Shown here piece by piece: positions 31,587 to 40,604 of a DNA stretch of 46,325 bases (its first letter is position 1; each line of letters opens with the position of its first letter). The notes beneath the pieces are model-generated. The model did not search any database, was not told the origin of the DNA, and saw only the letters and a program-made list of their open reading frames with translations. Location of the stretch: assembly GCA_020072805.1 (NCBI GenBank), contig JAIQGC010000022.1, positions 1-46,325 on the forward strand. Reading direction: 5' to 3'. The position numbers were made by a program, and so were the translations under genes. Source of the DNA: Terriglobia bacterium. Its GTDB lineage: Bacteria; Acidobacteriota; Terriglobia; Acidiferrales; UBA7541.

Positions 31587-33071
31587 ATGAAATCCACCAC
31601 CACACTTTCCGTCCTCGTTCCCGCCTATAACGAGCAATTCCTCGTTCGCACCAGTCTTTCCCGCCTGTTTCAGCTGGGCGATTCTTCTCTGCTCGATTCC
31701 GTTCAAGTCATCGTCGTGGATGACTGCTCCACCGACGATACCCCCGCGGTCCTCGAGGACTTCCGCCGCTTCCTCTCCGCTTCTCCCCATCCCAAAATCT
31801 CCTGGCTCTTTCTCCGCCATGAAAAAAATCAGGGCAAGGCTGCCGCCATTCGCACCGCTCTCGCCCAGGCCAGCGGCGAACTCTCCGTCATTCATGACGC
31901 CGATCTCGAATATCACCCCGAAGACCTCCTCAAGATGGTCCGCGTCTTCCTCGAGGAGGAGGCCGACGCCGTCTTCGGCTCCCGCTTCCTCGCCGCCGAA
32001 TACCGCCGCGTCCTCTTCTTCCGCCATCAGCTCGGCAACCGCTTCCTCACCCTCCTCTGCAACTTCGTTTCCGATCTCAACCTCACCGACATGGAAACCT
32101 GCTACAAGATGGTCCGCACCGACCTCTTCAAAAGCATCCCTCTCGTTGGCCGCAGTTTCGAAATCGAACCGGAAATCACCATCAAGCTGGCCAAGCGTGG
32201 CGCGCGCATCTACGAAGTCCCCATCCGCTATTCCGGCCGCACCTACCAGGAAGGCAAAAAAATTGGATGGCGCGATGGCTTTCACGCCATTTTCGCCATT
32301 GTCCGCTTCGCTCTCTCCGATTCCATCTATGCCCAGGATACCTACGGCAGCCAGATCCTCGGCCGCCTCAACCGCGCCCCCCGCTTCACCAAATGGATGG
32401 CCGATGTCATCCGCCCTTACGTCGGCGACAAGGTCCTGGAAATCGGCGCCGGCATCGGCAACATCACCCTCCGGCTCATCCCCCGCACCTTCTATTGGGC
32501 CAGCGATATCAATCCCCTCTATCTCACCCACCTCGAACGCCTTCGCCCCACCCGCCCTTATCTCCACGTCGGCCATACCGACGCCCAGTTGGGAGCGACC
32601 TATCCTCAGGGCCTCAAATTCGACACTGTCGTCTGCCTCAACGTCGTCGAACATCTCGCCGACGACACCGCGGCCATGCAAAATATCCGCTCCGTTCTCG
32701 CCGAAAACGGCCGCGCCATCATCCTCGTTCCCTGCGGCCCCTGGCTCTTCGGCTCCTTCGACGAAGTCCTTGGTCATTACCGCCGCTACACCCGCAAGCA
32801 ATTTCAGGAGCTGGCCGAGCGCGCCGGCTTCCATCTCGAGGCCATGCTTTCCTTTAACCGCATCGGCGTCATCGGCTGGTGGCTCAACGCCTGCCTCCTG
32901 CGCCGCAAAAACTTTGGCTACTGGCAAATCAAGCTGCTCAATCTCCTCACCCCCGTTTTCCGCCTTCTGGACCCCTGGTTCCCCCTGCCCCCGCTCTCCC
33001 TCATTGCCATCTTGCGCAATCCCGCCCCCGCCGCTCCGGGCGATTCCGCCACCCCGAAAGCCGCAAGCTGA
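31587..33071 (+). CDS. GT2 glycosyltransferase fused to a class I methyltransferase
   Basis: A 494-residue two-domain protein. Residues 1-235 are a GT-A family 2 glycosyltransferase of the dolichol-phosphate-mannose-synthase type (LSVLVPAYNE, VIVVDDCSTDDT, the metal site HDADLEYHPED, FGSRFLA). The second part (about 270-440) is a SAM methyltransferase with motif I VLEIGAGIGNIT, the acidic post-motif ASDINPLY, and VVCLNVVEHLADD. I choose the ATG at 31587 because MKSTTTLSVLVPAYNE starts the GT2 fold; the frame is open upstream from 31455 inside the epimerase gene. No frameshift or linker stop separates the domains. The fusion suggests that sugar transfer to a lipid carrier and methylation are linked. 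Confidence 0.9.
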   Translation: MKSTTTLSVLVPAYNEQFLVRTSLSRLFQLGDSSLLDSVQVIVVDDCSTDDTPAVLEDFRRFLSASPHPKISWLFLRHEKNQGKAAAIRTALAQASGELSVIHDADLEYHPEDLLKMVRVFLEEEADAVFGSRFLAAEYRRVLFFRHQLGNRFLTLLCNFVSDLNLTDMETCYKMVRTDLFKSIPLVGRSFEIEPEITIKLAKRGARIYEVPIRYSGRTYQEGKKIGWRDGFHAIFAIVRFALSDSIYAQDTYGSQILGRLNRAPRFTKWMADVIRPYVGDKVLEIGAGIGNITLRLIPRTFYWASDINPLYLTHLERLRPTRPYLHVGHTDAQLGATYPQGLKFDTVVCLNVVEHLADDTAAMQNIRSVLAENGRAIILVPCGPWLFGSFDEVLGHYRRYTRKQFQELAERAGFHLEAMLSFNRIGVIGWWLNACLLRRKNFGYWQIKLLNLLTPVFRLLDPWFPLPPLSLIAILRNPAPAAPGDSATPKAAS

Positions 33072-34555
33072 TGTCCGCTGCTGTGCCTTCCCTGAACAAC
33101 CAGCCGCAGTCGGAATCCGTTGCTCGCTCCTTCTACGCCAAACTCCTTCTTCTATTTTTCCTTTTCTCCCTGCCCTTCGCCAACCCCATCGTCCACGGTG
33201 ATGGCGTCGGCTATTACGCCTTTGTCCGTGCTCCGTTAATCCAGCATAATTTGCGCTTCGAAGAAGACTGGCGCCATGCCAATCTCCAGTTTGCCCAGTC
33301 GCGCACTCTCCCGGACGGCCAGGTCATGCCGCAGGGCTATACCCAAACCGGGCACCTCTATAATCATTTCCCTGTCGGACCCGCCATTCTTTGGACCCCT
33401 TTTCTTGCCCTCGCTCATGCCGGTGTGCTGTTGGCCAATTCTTTTGGCGCCCACATCCCCGCCGATGGCTTTTCCGCTCCTTATCGCATCGCCATGGCCG
33501 TCGGCACCGCCTTTTACGGATTCCTCGGACTCTTTCTGTCCTTTTTCATCGCCTGCCGTTTTGTTCACCCTCGCTGGGCTTTTCTCTCCACTCTCGGCAT
33601 CTGGACCTCCAGCTCTCTTCCCGTCTACATGTATTTCAATCCTTCCTGGTCCCACGCTCATTCCGTCTTCGCCGTAGCCCTCTTTCTCTGGTTCTGGCTG
33701 CGCACTCGTCCGGACCCCACCCTCCGCCAGTGGCTTCTCCTCGGCTTGCTCGGCGGTTTGCTGCTGAACATTTATTTTCCCAACGGCGTTTTTCTCTTGC
33801 TCCCGTTCGTGGATTCGCTCCGGGCCTATTGGTCCTTGCTGCGCTCGCCGGATAAATCCTCTTTCTTCCGAAAATTCTCCGGGAATCTTATCTTTCTTGC
33901 GGCCCTCTTCTTTGCCTTTCTCCCCACCCTCGTCACCCGCCGGATTATTTTTGGAGGTTTCTTTCGCTTCGGCACGTACGGCGCGCTGGCTTGGGATTTC
34001 CACGCTCCCCATTGGCTCCCCGTTCTGGTTTCCTCGGACCACGGCCTCCTCATCTGGACCCCCCTCCTCGCCTTTGCCCTCGCCGGCCTCCTTTTCCCCA
34101 TGCGCCGCTCCAAGGAAGTCGTCGCCTATTTCGGCCTTTCCGCTGTGGCCTTCTACTACGTCATTGCCTGCTATCCCTATTGGGATGGCATGGCCTCCTT
34201 TGGCAACCGCTTTCTGATCTCCCTCTCCCCAATTTTTGTTCTCGGTCTTGCTCTTCTCCTTGAACGCGCCAACACCCTCTTCCCCTCGCCCCGCCGGGCC
34301 TTTCCCGCCTTCGCCCTCCTCTTCTCCGCTTTCGCCCTCTGGAACGCCGGCTTCGTCTATCAGTGGGGCGCTCACCTCATCCCGCCCCGCGGCCCCATCT
34401 CCTGGGCCGAAATGATCCACAACCAATTTTCCGTGGTTCCCCGGAAACTCGCCCACGACCTCAACTCCTATTTCTTTCGCCGCGGCGATCTCATGCACAC
34501 CATCGAGCAGAAAGACATCGAGCAATTGCACGCCCCTCCCACACCTCATCCTTGA
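33071..34555 (+). CDS. Polytopic membrane protein, glycosyltransferase 39/GT-C-like
   Basis: A 494-residue integral membrane protein with roughly ten helices. After the first helix comes HGDGVGYYAFVR, an acidic loop like the catalytic Asp loop of GT-C enzymes, then HLYNHFPVGPAILWTPFLAL. GT-C enzymes take sugars from polyprenyl-phosphate carriers, which fits the dolichol-phosphate-mannose-synthase-like GT2 just upstream. The start ATG at 33071 overlaps the preceding stop by one base (TGATG). Similar proteins are usually annotated only as hypothetical, so the enzymatic role is inferred. Confidence 0.65.
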   Translation: MSAAVPSLNNQPQSESVARSFYAKLLLLFFLFSLPFANPIVHGDGVGYYAFVRAPLIQHNLRFEEDWRHANLQFAQSRTLPDGQVMPQGYTQTGHLYNHFPVGPAILWTPFLALAHAGVLLANSFGAHIPADGFSAPYRIAMAVGTAFYGFLGLFLSFFIACRFVHPRWAFLSTLGIWTSSSLPVYMYFNPSWSHAHSVFAVALFLWFWLRTRPDPTLRQWLLLGLLGGLLLNIYFPNGVFLLLPFVDSLRAYWSLLRSPDKSSFFRKFSGNLIFLAALFFAFLPTLVTRRIIFGGFFRFGTYGALAWDFHAPHWLPVLVSSDHGLLIWTPLLAFALAGLLFPMRRSKEVVAYFGLSAVAFYYVIACYPYWDGMASFGNRFLISLSPIFVLGLALLLERANTLFPSPRRAFPAFALLFSAFALWNAGFVYQWGAHLIPPRGPISWAEMIHNQFSVVPRKLAHDLNSYFFRRGDLMHTIEQKDIEQLHAPPTPHP

Positions 34556-34729
34556 ACCCTTTTTCTTTCGGGGCTTTGCGGAAATCCCCGTGCTTGGCAC
34601 GTCCCTCTGGAGTCACTTCACCCATCGCTCCCATGTCTTCTTTGTATTCCGCCCGCAAGTCCCCGTGCGCGTTCCTTTGCGTTCGGCTAGAATAGGCAGG
34701 GTCATTCCATCGGGGGACGAATTCGTTGC
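34556..34729. other. Gap before the ABC exporter genes
   Basis: The gap is 174 bases. A 5-bp stem CGGGG/CCCCG lies near 34572-34593, too weak for a firm terminator call. A -10-like TAGAAT at 34688-34693 precedes the permease ATG but lacks a clear -35. No gene is seen. Confidence 0.4.
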
Positions 34730-35599
34730 ATGGCTTTCCTCGGCACCAGCACCGCGCCGCTTGAACACTCCGCTGTGCCCTCGCCGCTCTTCCATATCGC
34801 CCCGCAGCGCGGCTGGCTGGAACTCCGCCCGCGCGAGCTTTGGGACTACCGCGAACTCCTCTATTTCTTCGTCTGGCGCGACGTCAAAATCCGCTACAAA
34901 CAGACCTTCATCGGCGTCGCCTGGGTCGTTCTCCAGCCCCTTATGACCATGGCCGTCTTCACCCTCTTCTTCGGCCACCTCGCCAGGCTGCCCTCCCAGG
35001 GCCTCCCCTATCCCGTCTTCTATTTCGCCGCCCTCGTTCCCTGGACCTACTTCTCCACCGCCCTGCTCGGCGCCACCAGCATCGTCGTCGAAAATCAACG
35101 CGTCATCACCAAGGTCTATTTTCCCCGCCTCATCCTCCCCATCTCCGCCGTCCTCTCCGGCCTGGTGGACTTCTCCATCGGTTTCCTCATCCTCGTCGGC
35201 GTCACTCTCGCTTATGGCCTCCGCCCCGGCTTTGCCGCCCTCTATCTCCCCTTCCTCCTCCTCCTGGCCCTCGCCACCGCCCTCGGCGTGGGCCTCTGGC
35301 TCTCCGCCCTCAACGCGCTCTACCGCGACGTTCGCTACGTCATGCCCTTTCTCATGCAGTTCTGGATGTTCGCCTCCCCCGTCGCTTACCCCGCCTCGCT
35401 CGTTCCCCAGCGTTGGCGCTGGCTCTACGGCCTCAATCCCATGACCGGCGTCATCGAAGGCTTCCGCTGGGCCTTGACGGGGCAGGGAAGTCCCCCCGGC
35501 GTTCTGCTCCTGGCCTCCTCCGCCGTGGTCCTCCTCGTTCTCGCCGGCGGCCTGCTCTTTTTTCAGCGCATGGAAGGCACCGTGGCGGACTTGGTCTGA
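34730..35599 (+). CDS. wzm: ABC-2 polysaccharide exporter permease (Wzm)
   Basis: A 289-residue permease with six predicted membrane helices. Family landmarks are the N-terminal amphipathic WDYRELLYFFVWRDVKIRYKQT, then GVAWVVLQPLMTMAVFTLFFG, VPWTYFSTAL, NQRVITKVYFPRLILP and the C-terminal FWMFASPVAYP and LNPMTGVIEGFRWAL. It exports a finished lipid-linked glycan across the inner membrane together with the ATPase encoded 47 bases downstream. Its start follows a short gap after the membrane-protein gene. Confidence 0.94.
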   Translation: MAFLGTSTAPLEHSAVPSPLFHIAPQRGWLELRPRELWDYRELLYFFVWRDVKIRYKQTFIGVAWVVLQPLMTMAVFTLFFGHLARLPSQGLPYPVFYFAALVPWTYFSTALLGATSIVVENQRVITKVYFPRLILPISAVLSGLVDFSIGFLILVGVTLAYGLRPGFAALYLPFLLLLALATALGVGLWLSALNALYRDVRYVMPFLMQFWMFASPVAYPASLVPQRWRWLYGLNPMTGVIEGFRWALTGQGSPPGVLLLASSAVVLLVLAGGLLFFQRMEGTVADLV

Positions 35600-35646
35600 A
35601 CCATGCGCACCATTCCCACAATTCGCTCCCGCAGCGTGGCCCGCCC

Positions 35647-36924
35647 ATGAACCGCGTCGTCATTCATGCCGAGCAACTCTCCAAGCGCTACCGCATCGGC
35701 CAGATCGAACGCCCCTTGCAGCTCCGCGAAGTTCTCACCCGCGCCCTGCGCTCGCCTCTCGCCCTTCTTCGCCCCGTTCCCCGCGAAACCTTCTGGGCCC
35801 TCAAGGACGTCAGTCTGGAAGTCCGCGAAGGCGAAGTCTTGGGCCTCATCGGCCGCAACGGCTCCGGCAAGACCACCCTCCTCAAAATCCTCTCCCGCAT
35901 CACCCGCCCCACCGCCGGCCGCGCCGAAATCCGCGGCCATGTCGGCAGCCTCCTCGAAGTCGGCACCGGCTTTCACCCCGACCTCACCGGCCGCGAAAAC
36001 ACCTATCTCAGCGGCGCCATCCTGGGCATGCGCAAACAAGAAATCGCCCGGAAATTCGACGAAATCGTGGCCTTCGCCGAACTCGAAAAATTCATCGACA
36101 CCCCCGTCAAACACTATTCCTCCGGCATGTACGTCCGCCTGGCCTTCGCCGTCGCCGCCCACCTCGAACCCGAAATCCTCCTCGTCGACGAAGTTCTCGC
36201 CGTCGGCGACATCAAATTTCAAAAAAAATGCCTCGGCAAAATGGGCGACGTCGCCCGCGCCGGCCGCACCGTCGTCCTCGTTTCTCACCAGCTCAATCAA
36301 ATCCGCCGCCTCTGCCACCGCTCCCTCTGGCTTGACGATGGCTCCCTCCGCCGGGATGGCTCCACTGCCGAAGTCGTCAGCGCCTATGAATCCGCCATGA
36401 CCGCCCCGGACGTGCCCGCCTCCCACGGAGAAGCAGCCGGCCGGATCGGCCCAGCCTCGTCACGCACCGTGCGTATCGTCCGTTGGGAAATCGCCGAGCC
36501 TGTTGCCTCCGATGCCTCTCCCCATACCTTGGCCACACTCGGCCCCGTCACCATTCGCCTTGTTCTCGACGCCCCCGCTCCCCTGCGCCACGGCCAGCTC
36601 GAGCTTTTTCTTTACAACGCCGAACACGTCCTCCTCTGGTCCCGCCAAATCTCCGGCCTGCATCTCGACTCCGGCCGCCACTCCCTCCTCCTCCGCTTCC
36701 CCTTCCTCCCCCTCCGCCCCGGCAGCTACGACTGGTCCGCCACCCTGTGGGACGATGAATTCCGCTCCGACCGCTGGGACTCTTTCCCCTCCATGCTCGT
36801 CGCCACCGAAAGCCTCCAGCATCCCCTCGACGAACTCTCCGGCCCGCTCAACCTCCCCTGCGAGTTTTCCGTCAGCCCAACTCCTCTGATTGCAGCGAGT
36901 CTGCGTGGCAATGAACTCTTCTAA
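35647..36924 (+). CDS. wzt: ABC exporter ATPase with C-terminal glycan-recognition domain (Wzt)
   Basis: A 425-residue protein. The ATPase (1-245) has Walker A GRNGSGKTT (69-77), a Wzt-type signature YSSGMYVRLAFA, Walker B ILLVDEVLAVGD (177-188) and switch His214. Residues about 255-425 are an extra beta-sandwich domain (HGQLELFLYNAEHVLLWSR, GSYDWSATLWDDEF), as in Wzt proteins that recognise a terminal modification of the glycan (for example a methyl cap) before export. The methyltransferase-rich locus fits that use. The end of the gene overlaps the flippase start by 14 bases. Confidence 0.94.
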   Translation: MNRVVIHAEQLSKRYRIGQIERPLQLREVLTRALRSPLALLRPVPRETFWALKDVSLEVREGEVLGLIGRNGSGKTTLLKILSRITRPTAGRAEIRGHVGSLLEVGTGFHPDLTGRENTYLSGAILGMRKQEIARKFDEIVAFAELEKFIDTPVKHYSSGMYVRLAFAVAAHLEPEILLVDEVLAVGDIKFQKKCLGKMGDVARAGRTVVLVSHQLNQIRRLCHRSLWLDDGSLRRDGSTAEVVSAYESAMTAPDVPASHGEAAGRIGPASSRTVRIVRWEIAEPVASDASPHTLATLGPVTIRLVLDAPAPLRHGQLELFLYNAEHVLLWSRQISGLHLDSGRHSLLLRFPFLPLRPGSYDWSATLWDDEFRSDRWDSFPSMLVATESLQHPLDELSGPLNLPCEFSVSPTPLIAASLRGNELF

Positions 36925-38473
36925 TCCCGCCAATTCCGGCTCCCTTGCCGCACAGGCCTCCGCGCGCGAACCAGCCCCTCCCGCCAACCACCCCGCCCCC
37001 GGCGTCGGCGCCCGCCCCGATGGGGTCGGGGCCCGCGTCTTCCAAAACACCGCCGTCCAGTTGGTCGGCCGTGCTGCCAGTCTCCTTCTCTCTGCTGCTA
37101 CTTCGATCCTTCTCGCCCGCTATCTCGGCCACGAGCGTATGGGTCAATACGGTGCTATCTACGCCTACCTGACCTTGTATTCCTTCCTCGCGACCTATGG
37201 CTTGGGCCAGATTCTGGCACGCGAAGCCTCTCTGCGCCGCTCGGAAGCCGCCCAGATTTTCTATACCGGTACTCTCCTGGCTCTGGGCTTCGCAGTGCTG
37301 GGCGGGGTACTCGCGCCGTTGCTCGCTCCGCTGTTTGGCTATAGCGGTGAGCTGCGCTGGCTCATCGCCGTCGCCGCCGTGGACATACTCATCCTTCCAC
37401 CCTTTTGCCTTCCGGGCATCGTGTTTCAGGTGGACATGCGCCAGTGGTTCAGCGTCGGAATCTTTTTGGTTCGGCAGGCGCTGTGGCTTGTGGCTTTGGT
37501 CCTTCTCGTAACGGGTCAAGCGGCATTTTTTCATGTCATTGTCGCCCGCACCCTCTGTGGAGTCGTCGAAGCCGCTCTCATCGTTGTCTTCTCCCGTCGT
37601 GCCGGCCTCCTCGAAGGGCCCCGCCGCTTTCTTCGCGAAGACGCCCGCCGCATGCTCCGCGACGCCTCCCCGCTCGTCATGAACGCAATTGCCGTTAGCA
37701 TCTTTTACCGCATCGATCAGGTCATGCTGCACAACATGACCGGAGACCGCGTCCTGGGTCCCTACGTCATCGCCGTGCAGCTCGTCGAATTGTTCAGCAC
37801 GATTCCCGGAGCGCTGATGTCGTCCCTGTTTCCCGCATTGTCGCGCACGGCCAATGATGCACCCCTGTTTCTGCATTATCTCGGCACAAGTTACCGCTTT
37901 CTGCTCTTCGTTGTTTTCGGCTTGTGCGCCACCATTGCTCCCGTGGCCGCCCCGATGATCCTGTTCCTCTATGGCAGGGACTATCTGCCCACGGCCGCCT
38001 TGCTCATCGTCCTGATCTGGTCTGAAGTACCCTTGTTTTTCGGAACGGCAATTAGCCACGCCCTCGTCGCCAAAGGCCTGCAGCGATACCTGCCCGCGGC
38101 CACAGTCGTCGGGGCCGTTTCCAACATTGCCCTCAATCTCGTTGTCATCCCCCGTTATGGCGCTATCGGCGCCTCTTGGGCAACGGTGGTCAGCTACTCC
38201 CTCTCGGGAATTTTCATGTATCTATTGTTTCAGCAGACTCGCCCCCTGACTCTGCAGGGATTGCGCATCGCTTGGCCGCTTTTCTTGCTTGCGCTGGGGA
38301 TTAATGTGGCACTCTACTTTGTGTCCTGGGCTTACTGGTGGAAACTGCTGACGGCGTGCGCCCTCTATATTGCGGGCGCCGCCCTGGCGGGCATTCTTCG
38401 CAAGAGCGAAGTGGACCGCTTCCTGTTACTGTTGCGCCTTCGGAAATCTTCCTCGCACAGCGAGAGCAATTGA
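36911..38473 (+). CDS. Wzx-type oligosaccharide flippase
   Basis: A 520-residue polysaccharide biosynthesis protein of the MOP superfamily, with about 12-14 membrane helices after a Pro/Ala-rich start. Landmarks are NTAVQLVGRAASLLLSAATS, LGHERMGQYGAIYAY, LVMNAIAVSIFYRIDQVMLH and NIALNLVVIPRYGAIGASWA. It flips undecaprenyl-linked repeat units. The ATG at 36911 lies within the end of wzt. Its codon use is less GC-biased than that of wzt and the GT2 fusion. A flippase beside a complete ABC exporter is redundant unless two glycans or two steps are involved. Confidence 0.92.
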   Translation: MNSSNPANSGSLAAQASAREPAPPANHPAPGVGARPDGVGARVFQNTAVQLVGRAASLLLSAATSILLARYLGHERMGQYGAIYAYLTLYSFLATYGLGQILAREASLRRSEAAQIFYTGTLLALGFAVLGGVLAPLLAPLFGYSGELRWLIAVAAVDILILPPFCLPGIVFQVDMRQWFSVGIFLVRQALWLVALVLLVTGQAAFFHVIVARTLCGVVEAALIVVFSRRAGLLEGPRRFLREDARRMLRDASPLVMNAIAVSIFYRIDQVMLHNMTGDRVLGPYVIAVQLVELFSTIPGALMSSLFPALSRTANDAPLFLHYLGTSYRFLLFVVFGLCATIAPVAAPMILFLYGRDYLPTAALLIVLIWSEVPLFFGTAISHALVAKGLQRYLPAATVVGAVSNIALNLVVIPRYGAIGASWATVVSYSLSGIFMYLLFQQTRPLTLQGLRIAWPLFLLALGINVALYFVSWAYWWKLLTACALYIAGAALAGILRKSEVDRFLLLLRLRKSSSHSESN

Positions 38474-38489
38474 AAGAGATAGCCGGAAG

Positions 38490-39518
38490 ATGACCTCACA
38501 GAGCACAAAGGGAATACCCCCTGCCACTGTTCCTGCGGCGGAAACTGCACCCATGCAAGCGCCCTCCCCGCTTTGCCCGGCGTGCAATCAAGCTGCGCGT
38601 GAACCGGCCATCGAACGCTACGGCCGCTATGCGCTGTTCGCCTGCTCGTCCTGCGGGCTGCACTTCTGGGACCCGCGCGAAATGCCCGATGCCCGCTGGT
38701 ATGAGCAGATGTATGGCGGCCGTGACGTCACGCTGCTTCCGCTCGAACCGGGCCACGAATATTTTCTCGCCGATCCCCTGGTCCCCCGCGCAGGTGACTT
38801 GCTCGACGTCGGCTGCGGCACGGGCAATTTTCTTGCCGCCGCGCGCCACGCGGGCTACCGCCTGACCGGCACGGAACTCGACCGCAACGCCGCCCGCTTC
38901 GCCCAGGAACGCCTCGGCCTGGAGCGCGTTCTGCCGCTGACCATCGCCGAATTTGCCGCCCAACATCAGGATGAAAAGTTCGATGTGGTCACGTTTTTCG
39001 AGGTATTGGAGCACCAGTCCGCGCCCGTCGAGTTCTTGCGAAACGTGAAAGCATGCCTCAAGCCCCGCGGCGTCATTGCCCTGAGCGTCCCCAACCGCGC
39101 CCGCTGGCTGACCGGTCCGGACTTTCTGGATTATCCCCCCAACCATTTCCTGCGCTGGGATGCTGCGGCCCTGAAAACATTCCTAAACGCTCAGGGTTTC
39201 GAAATCCTCTCGCTGCGCGAGCAGCCCGCTGGAATTTTGCACACGGCGCAGATGATCAATATGGCCCTGCGTACCGGAATGACGCAAAATCCCTCCGCGG
39301 GCGCTCCAGCCAGTTTTCGCGACGTCATGCAAATGGCCCCCGAGCAGGCCGAAGCGGCTCTGCGGACCAGGCCCAGGATGCGCCAGCGCCTGATGCAAAC
39401 GCTGGCCGCCATCAAGCGCGCCGCCTGCTTTCCTCTGGCCCTGGCCCTGTTTCCCTATGTGCGCATGCGCGGATTCAAAGGGACGTATCTGTATTGCCTT
39501 GCCCGGCGGCGCAATTGA
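38490..39518 (+). CDS. Class I SAM methyltransferase with N-terminal zinc-ribbon-like Cys pairs
   Basis: A 342-residue protein. CPAC (29-32) and CSSC (52-55) form a likely zinc-binding knuckle, as in sugar methyltransferases such as TylM/NovU-like C-methyltransferases. The SAM motif is LLDVGCGTGNFL (104-115). TFFEVLEHQSAPVEFLRN and CLKPRGVIALSVPN are later motifs of Methyltransf_23-type enzymes. The ATG at 38490 gives the best start; the frame is open upstream into the flippase. It probably methylates a sugar or lipid-linked glycan of this locus; the substrate is unknown. Confidence 0.87.
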   Translation: MTSQSTKGIPPATVPAAETAPMQAPSPLCPACNQAAREPAIERYGRYALFACSSCGLHFWDPREMPDARWYEQMYGGRDVTLLPLEPGHEYFLADPLVPRAGDLLDVGCGTGNFLAAARHAGYRLTGTELDRNAARFAQERLGLERVLPLTIAEFAAQHQDEKFDVVTFFEVLEHQSAPVEFLRNVKACLKPRGVIALSVPNRARWLTGPDFLDYPPNHFLRWDAAALKTFLNAQGFEILSLREQPAGILHTAQMINMALRTGMTQNPSAGAPASFRDVMQMAPEQAEAALRTRPRMRQRLMQTLAAIKRAACFPLALALFPYVRMRGFKGTYLYCLARRRN

Positions 39519-39539
39519 ATTATTTCAGGGAGTTGTGAC

Positions 39540-40604
39540 TTGGGAAAACTTTTCGTCAGTGTCCTCATCGACACTTACAATCACGAAGCCTTCATCGAGC
39601 AGGCCATTCGCAGCGTTCTCGATCAGGATTTCCCCGCGGAGCAGCGCGAAATCATCGTCGTTGACGACGGCTCCACCGACCGCACCCCCGATCTCGTCCG
39701 CCAATTCGAACCCCAGGTCCGCCTCATCCGCAAACCCAACGGCGGGCAAGCCTCCGCCTTCAATGCCGGCATCCCCGAATGCAAAGGCGAAATCATCGCC
39801 TTCCTCGACGGCGACGATTGGTGGGACCCGCGGAAGTTAAGCCTCGTTGCCGCCGCTTTCGAAGCGCATCCCGAGCTGGGAATCGTGGGCCACGGGATTA
39901 TCATCTTTCACCGTGATGGGCGGGAGCAAACGGAAACTCTCCGCGAGGGATTTCGGTTTCAGGCCAATACGATGGAGGGCGCGCTCTTATTTCGCCGGCG
40001 CGGAGCTTTTCTTGGGACGAGCCGCATGGCCATCCGATCTGAACTGCTCCGGCGCATCGGGTCGGTTCCAGAAGAGATTGAAATTCAAGCCGACGAATAT
40101 TTGTTTACACTCGCCTCCTTTTTAATGGAAGCACGGATTTTGCCGGAGCCCCTTACCTACTACCGGCTCCATGAGGCCAATCGTTTTCAGCTCGCGGGTT
40201 TTGACCTGCATAAACTGCGCCACAAGCAGAGATCGCTCGCCGTGCTTGCCGGCAGTCTTTCCCGGCAACTGGAAAACAGGGGTGCCTCCCCGCAACTCTG
40301 TCGCGCCGTCGTCGAGTATACGCGGGCTTGCGCAGACCAACTTCGGCTCATGATCGACGGCGGGTGGCCGTGGGAAACGACCGGAGTCGAATGGAAGCTT
40401 TATGGGATAATTCATCCCGAAGCGCCTTATTCCCACCGCCTGTTCAAATTGCTCATTCTTCTGGGGGCATTGGTTACGCCGCCGAAATGTTTTTATGGTG
40501 CTCAGAGGATTCTCTCGCAAAGCGGTTTCTATCGGCGGGTTCGCGCACGCTGCCTGCCGGTTCCTGAGATGCAGAATCTTGAGAGGAATTGGCGAGTAAA
40601 ATGA
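39540..40604 (+). CDS. GT2 family glycosyltransferase
   Basis: A 354-residue GT-A enzyme: VSVLIDTYNHEAFIEQAIRS, EIIVVDDGSTDRTPD, GGQASAFNAG and the metal/nucleotide motif LDGDDWW. It transfers one sugar from a nucleotide donor during repeat-unit assembly. The start is TTG at 39540 with AGGGAG 7 bases upstream; no ATG or GTG fits this frame. Codon use from about 39840 onward is visibly less biased than in the first 300 bases. Its stop overlaps the TylF-like start (ATGA). Confidence 0.9.
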   Translation: MGKLFVSVLIDTYNHEAFIEQAIRSVLDQDFPAEQREIIVVDDGSTDRTPDLVRQFEPQVRLIRKPNGGQASAFNAGIPECKGEIIAFLDGDDWWDPRKLSLVAAAFEAHPELGIVGHGIIIFHRDGREQTETLREGFRFQANTMEGALLFRRRGAFLGTSRMAIRSELLRRIGSVPEEIEIQADEYLFTLASFLMEARILPEPLTYYRLHEANRFQLAGFDLHKLRHKQRSLAVLAGSLSRQLENRGASPQLCRAVVEYTRACADQLRLMIDGGWPWETTGVEWKLYGIIHPEAPYSHRLFKLLILLGALVTPPKCFYGAQRILSQSGFYRRVRARCLPVPEMQNLERNWRVK

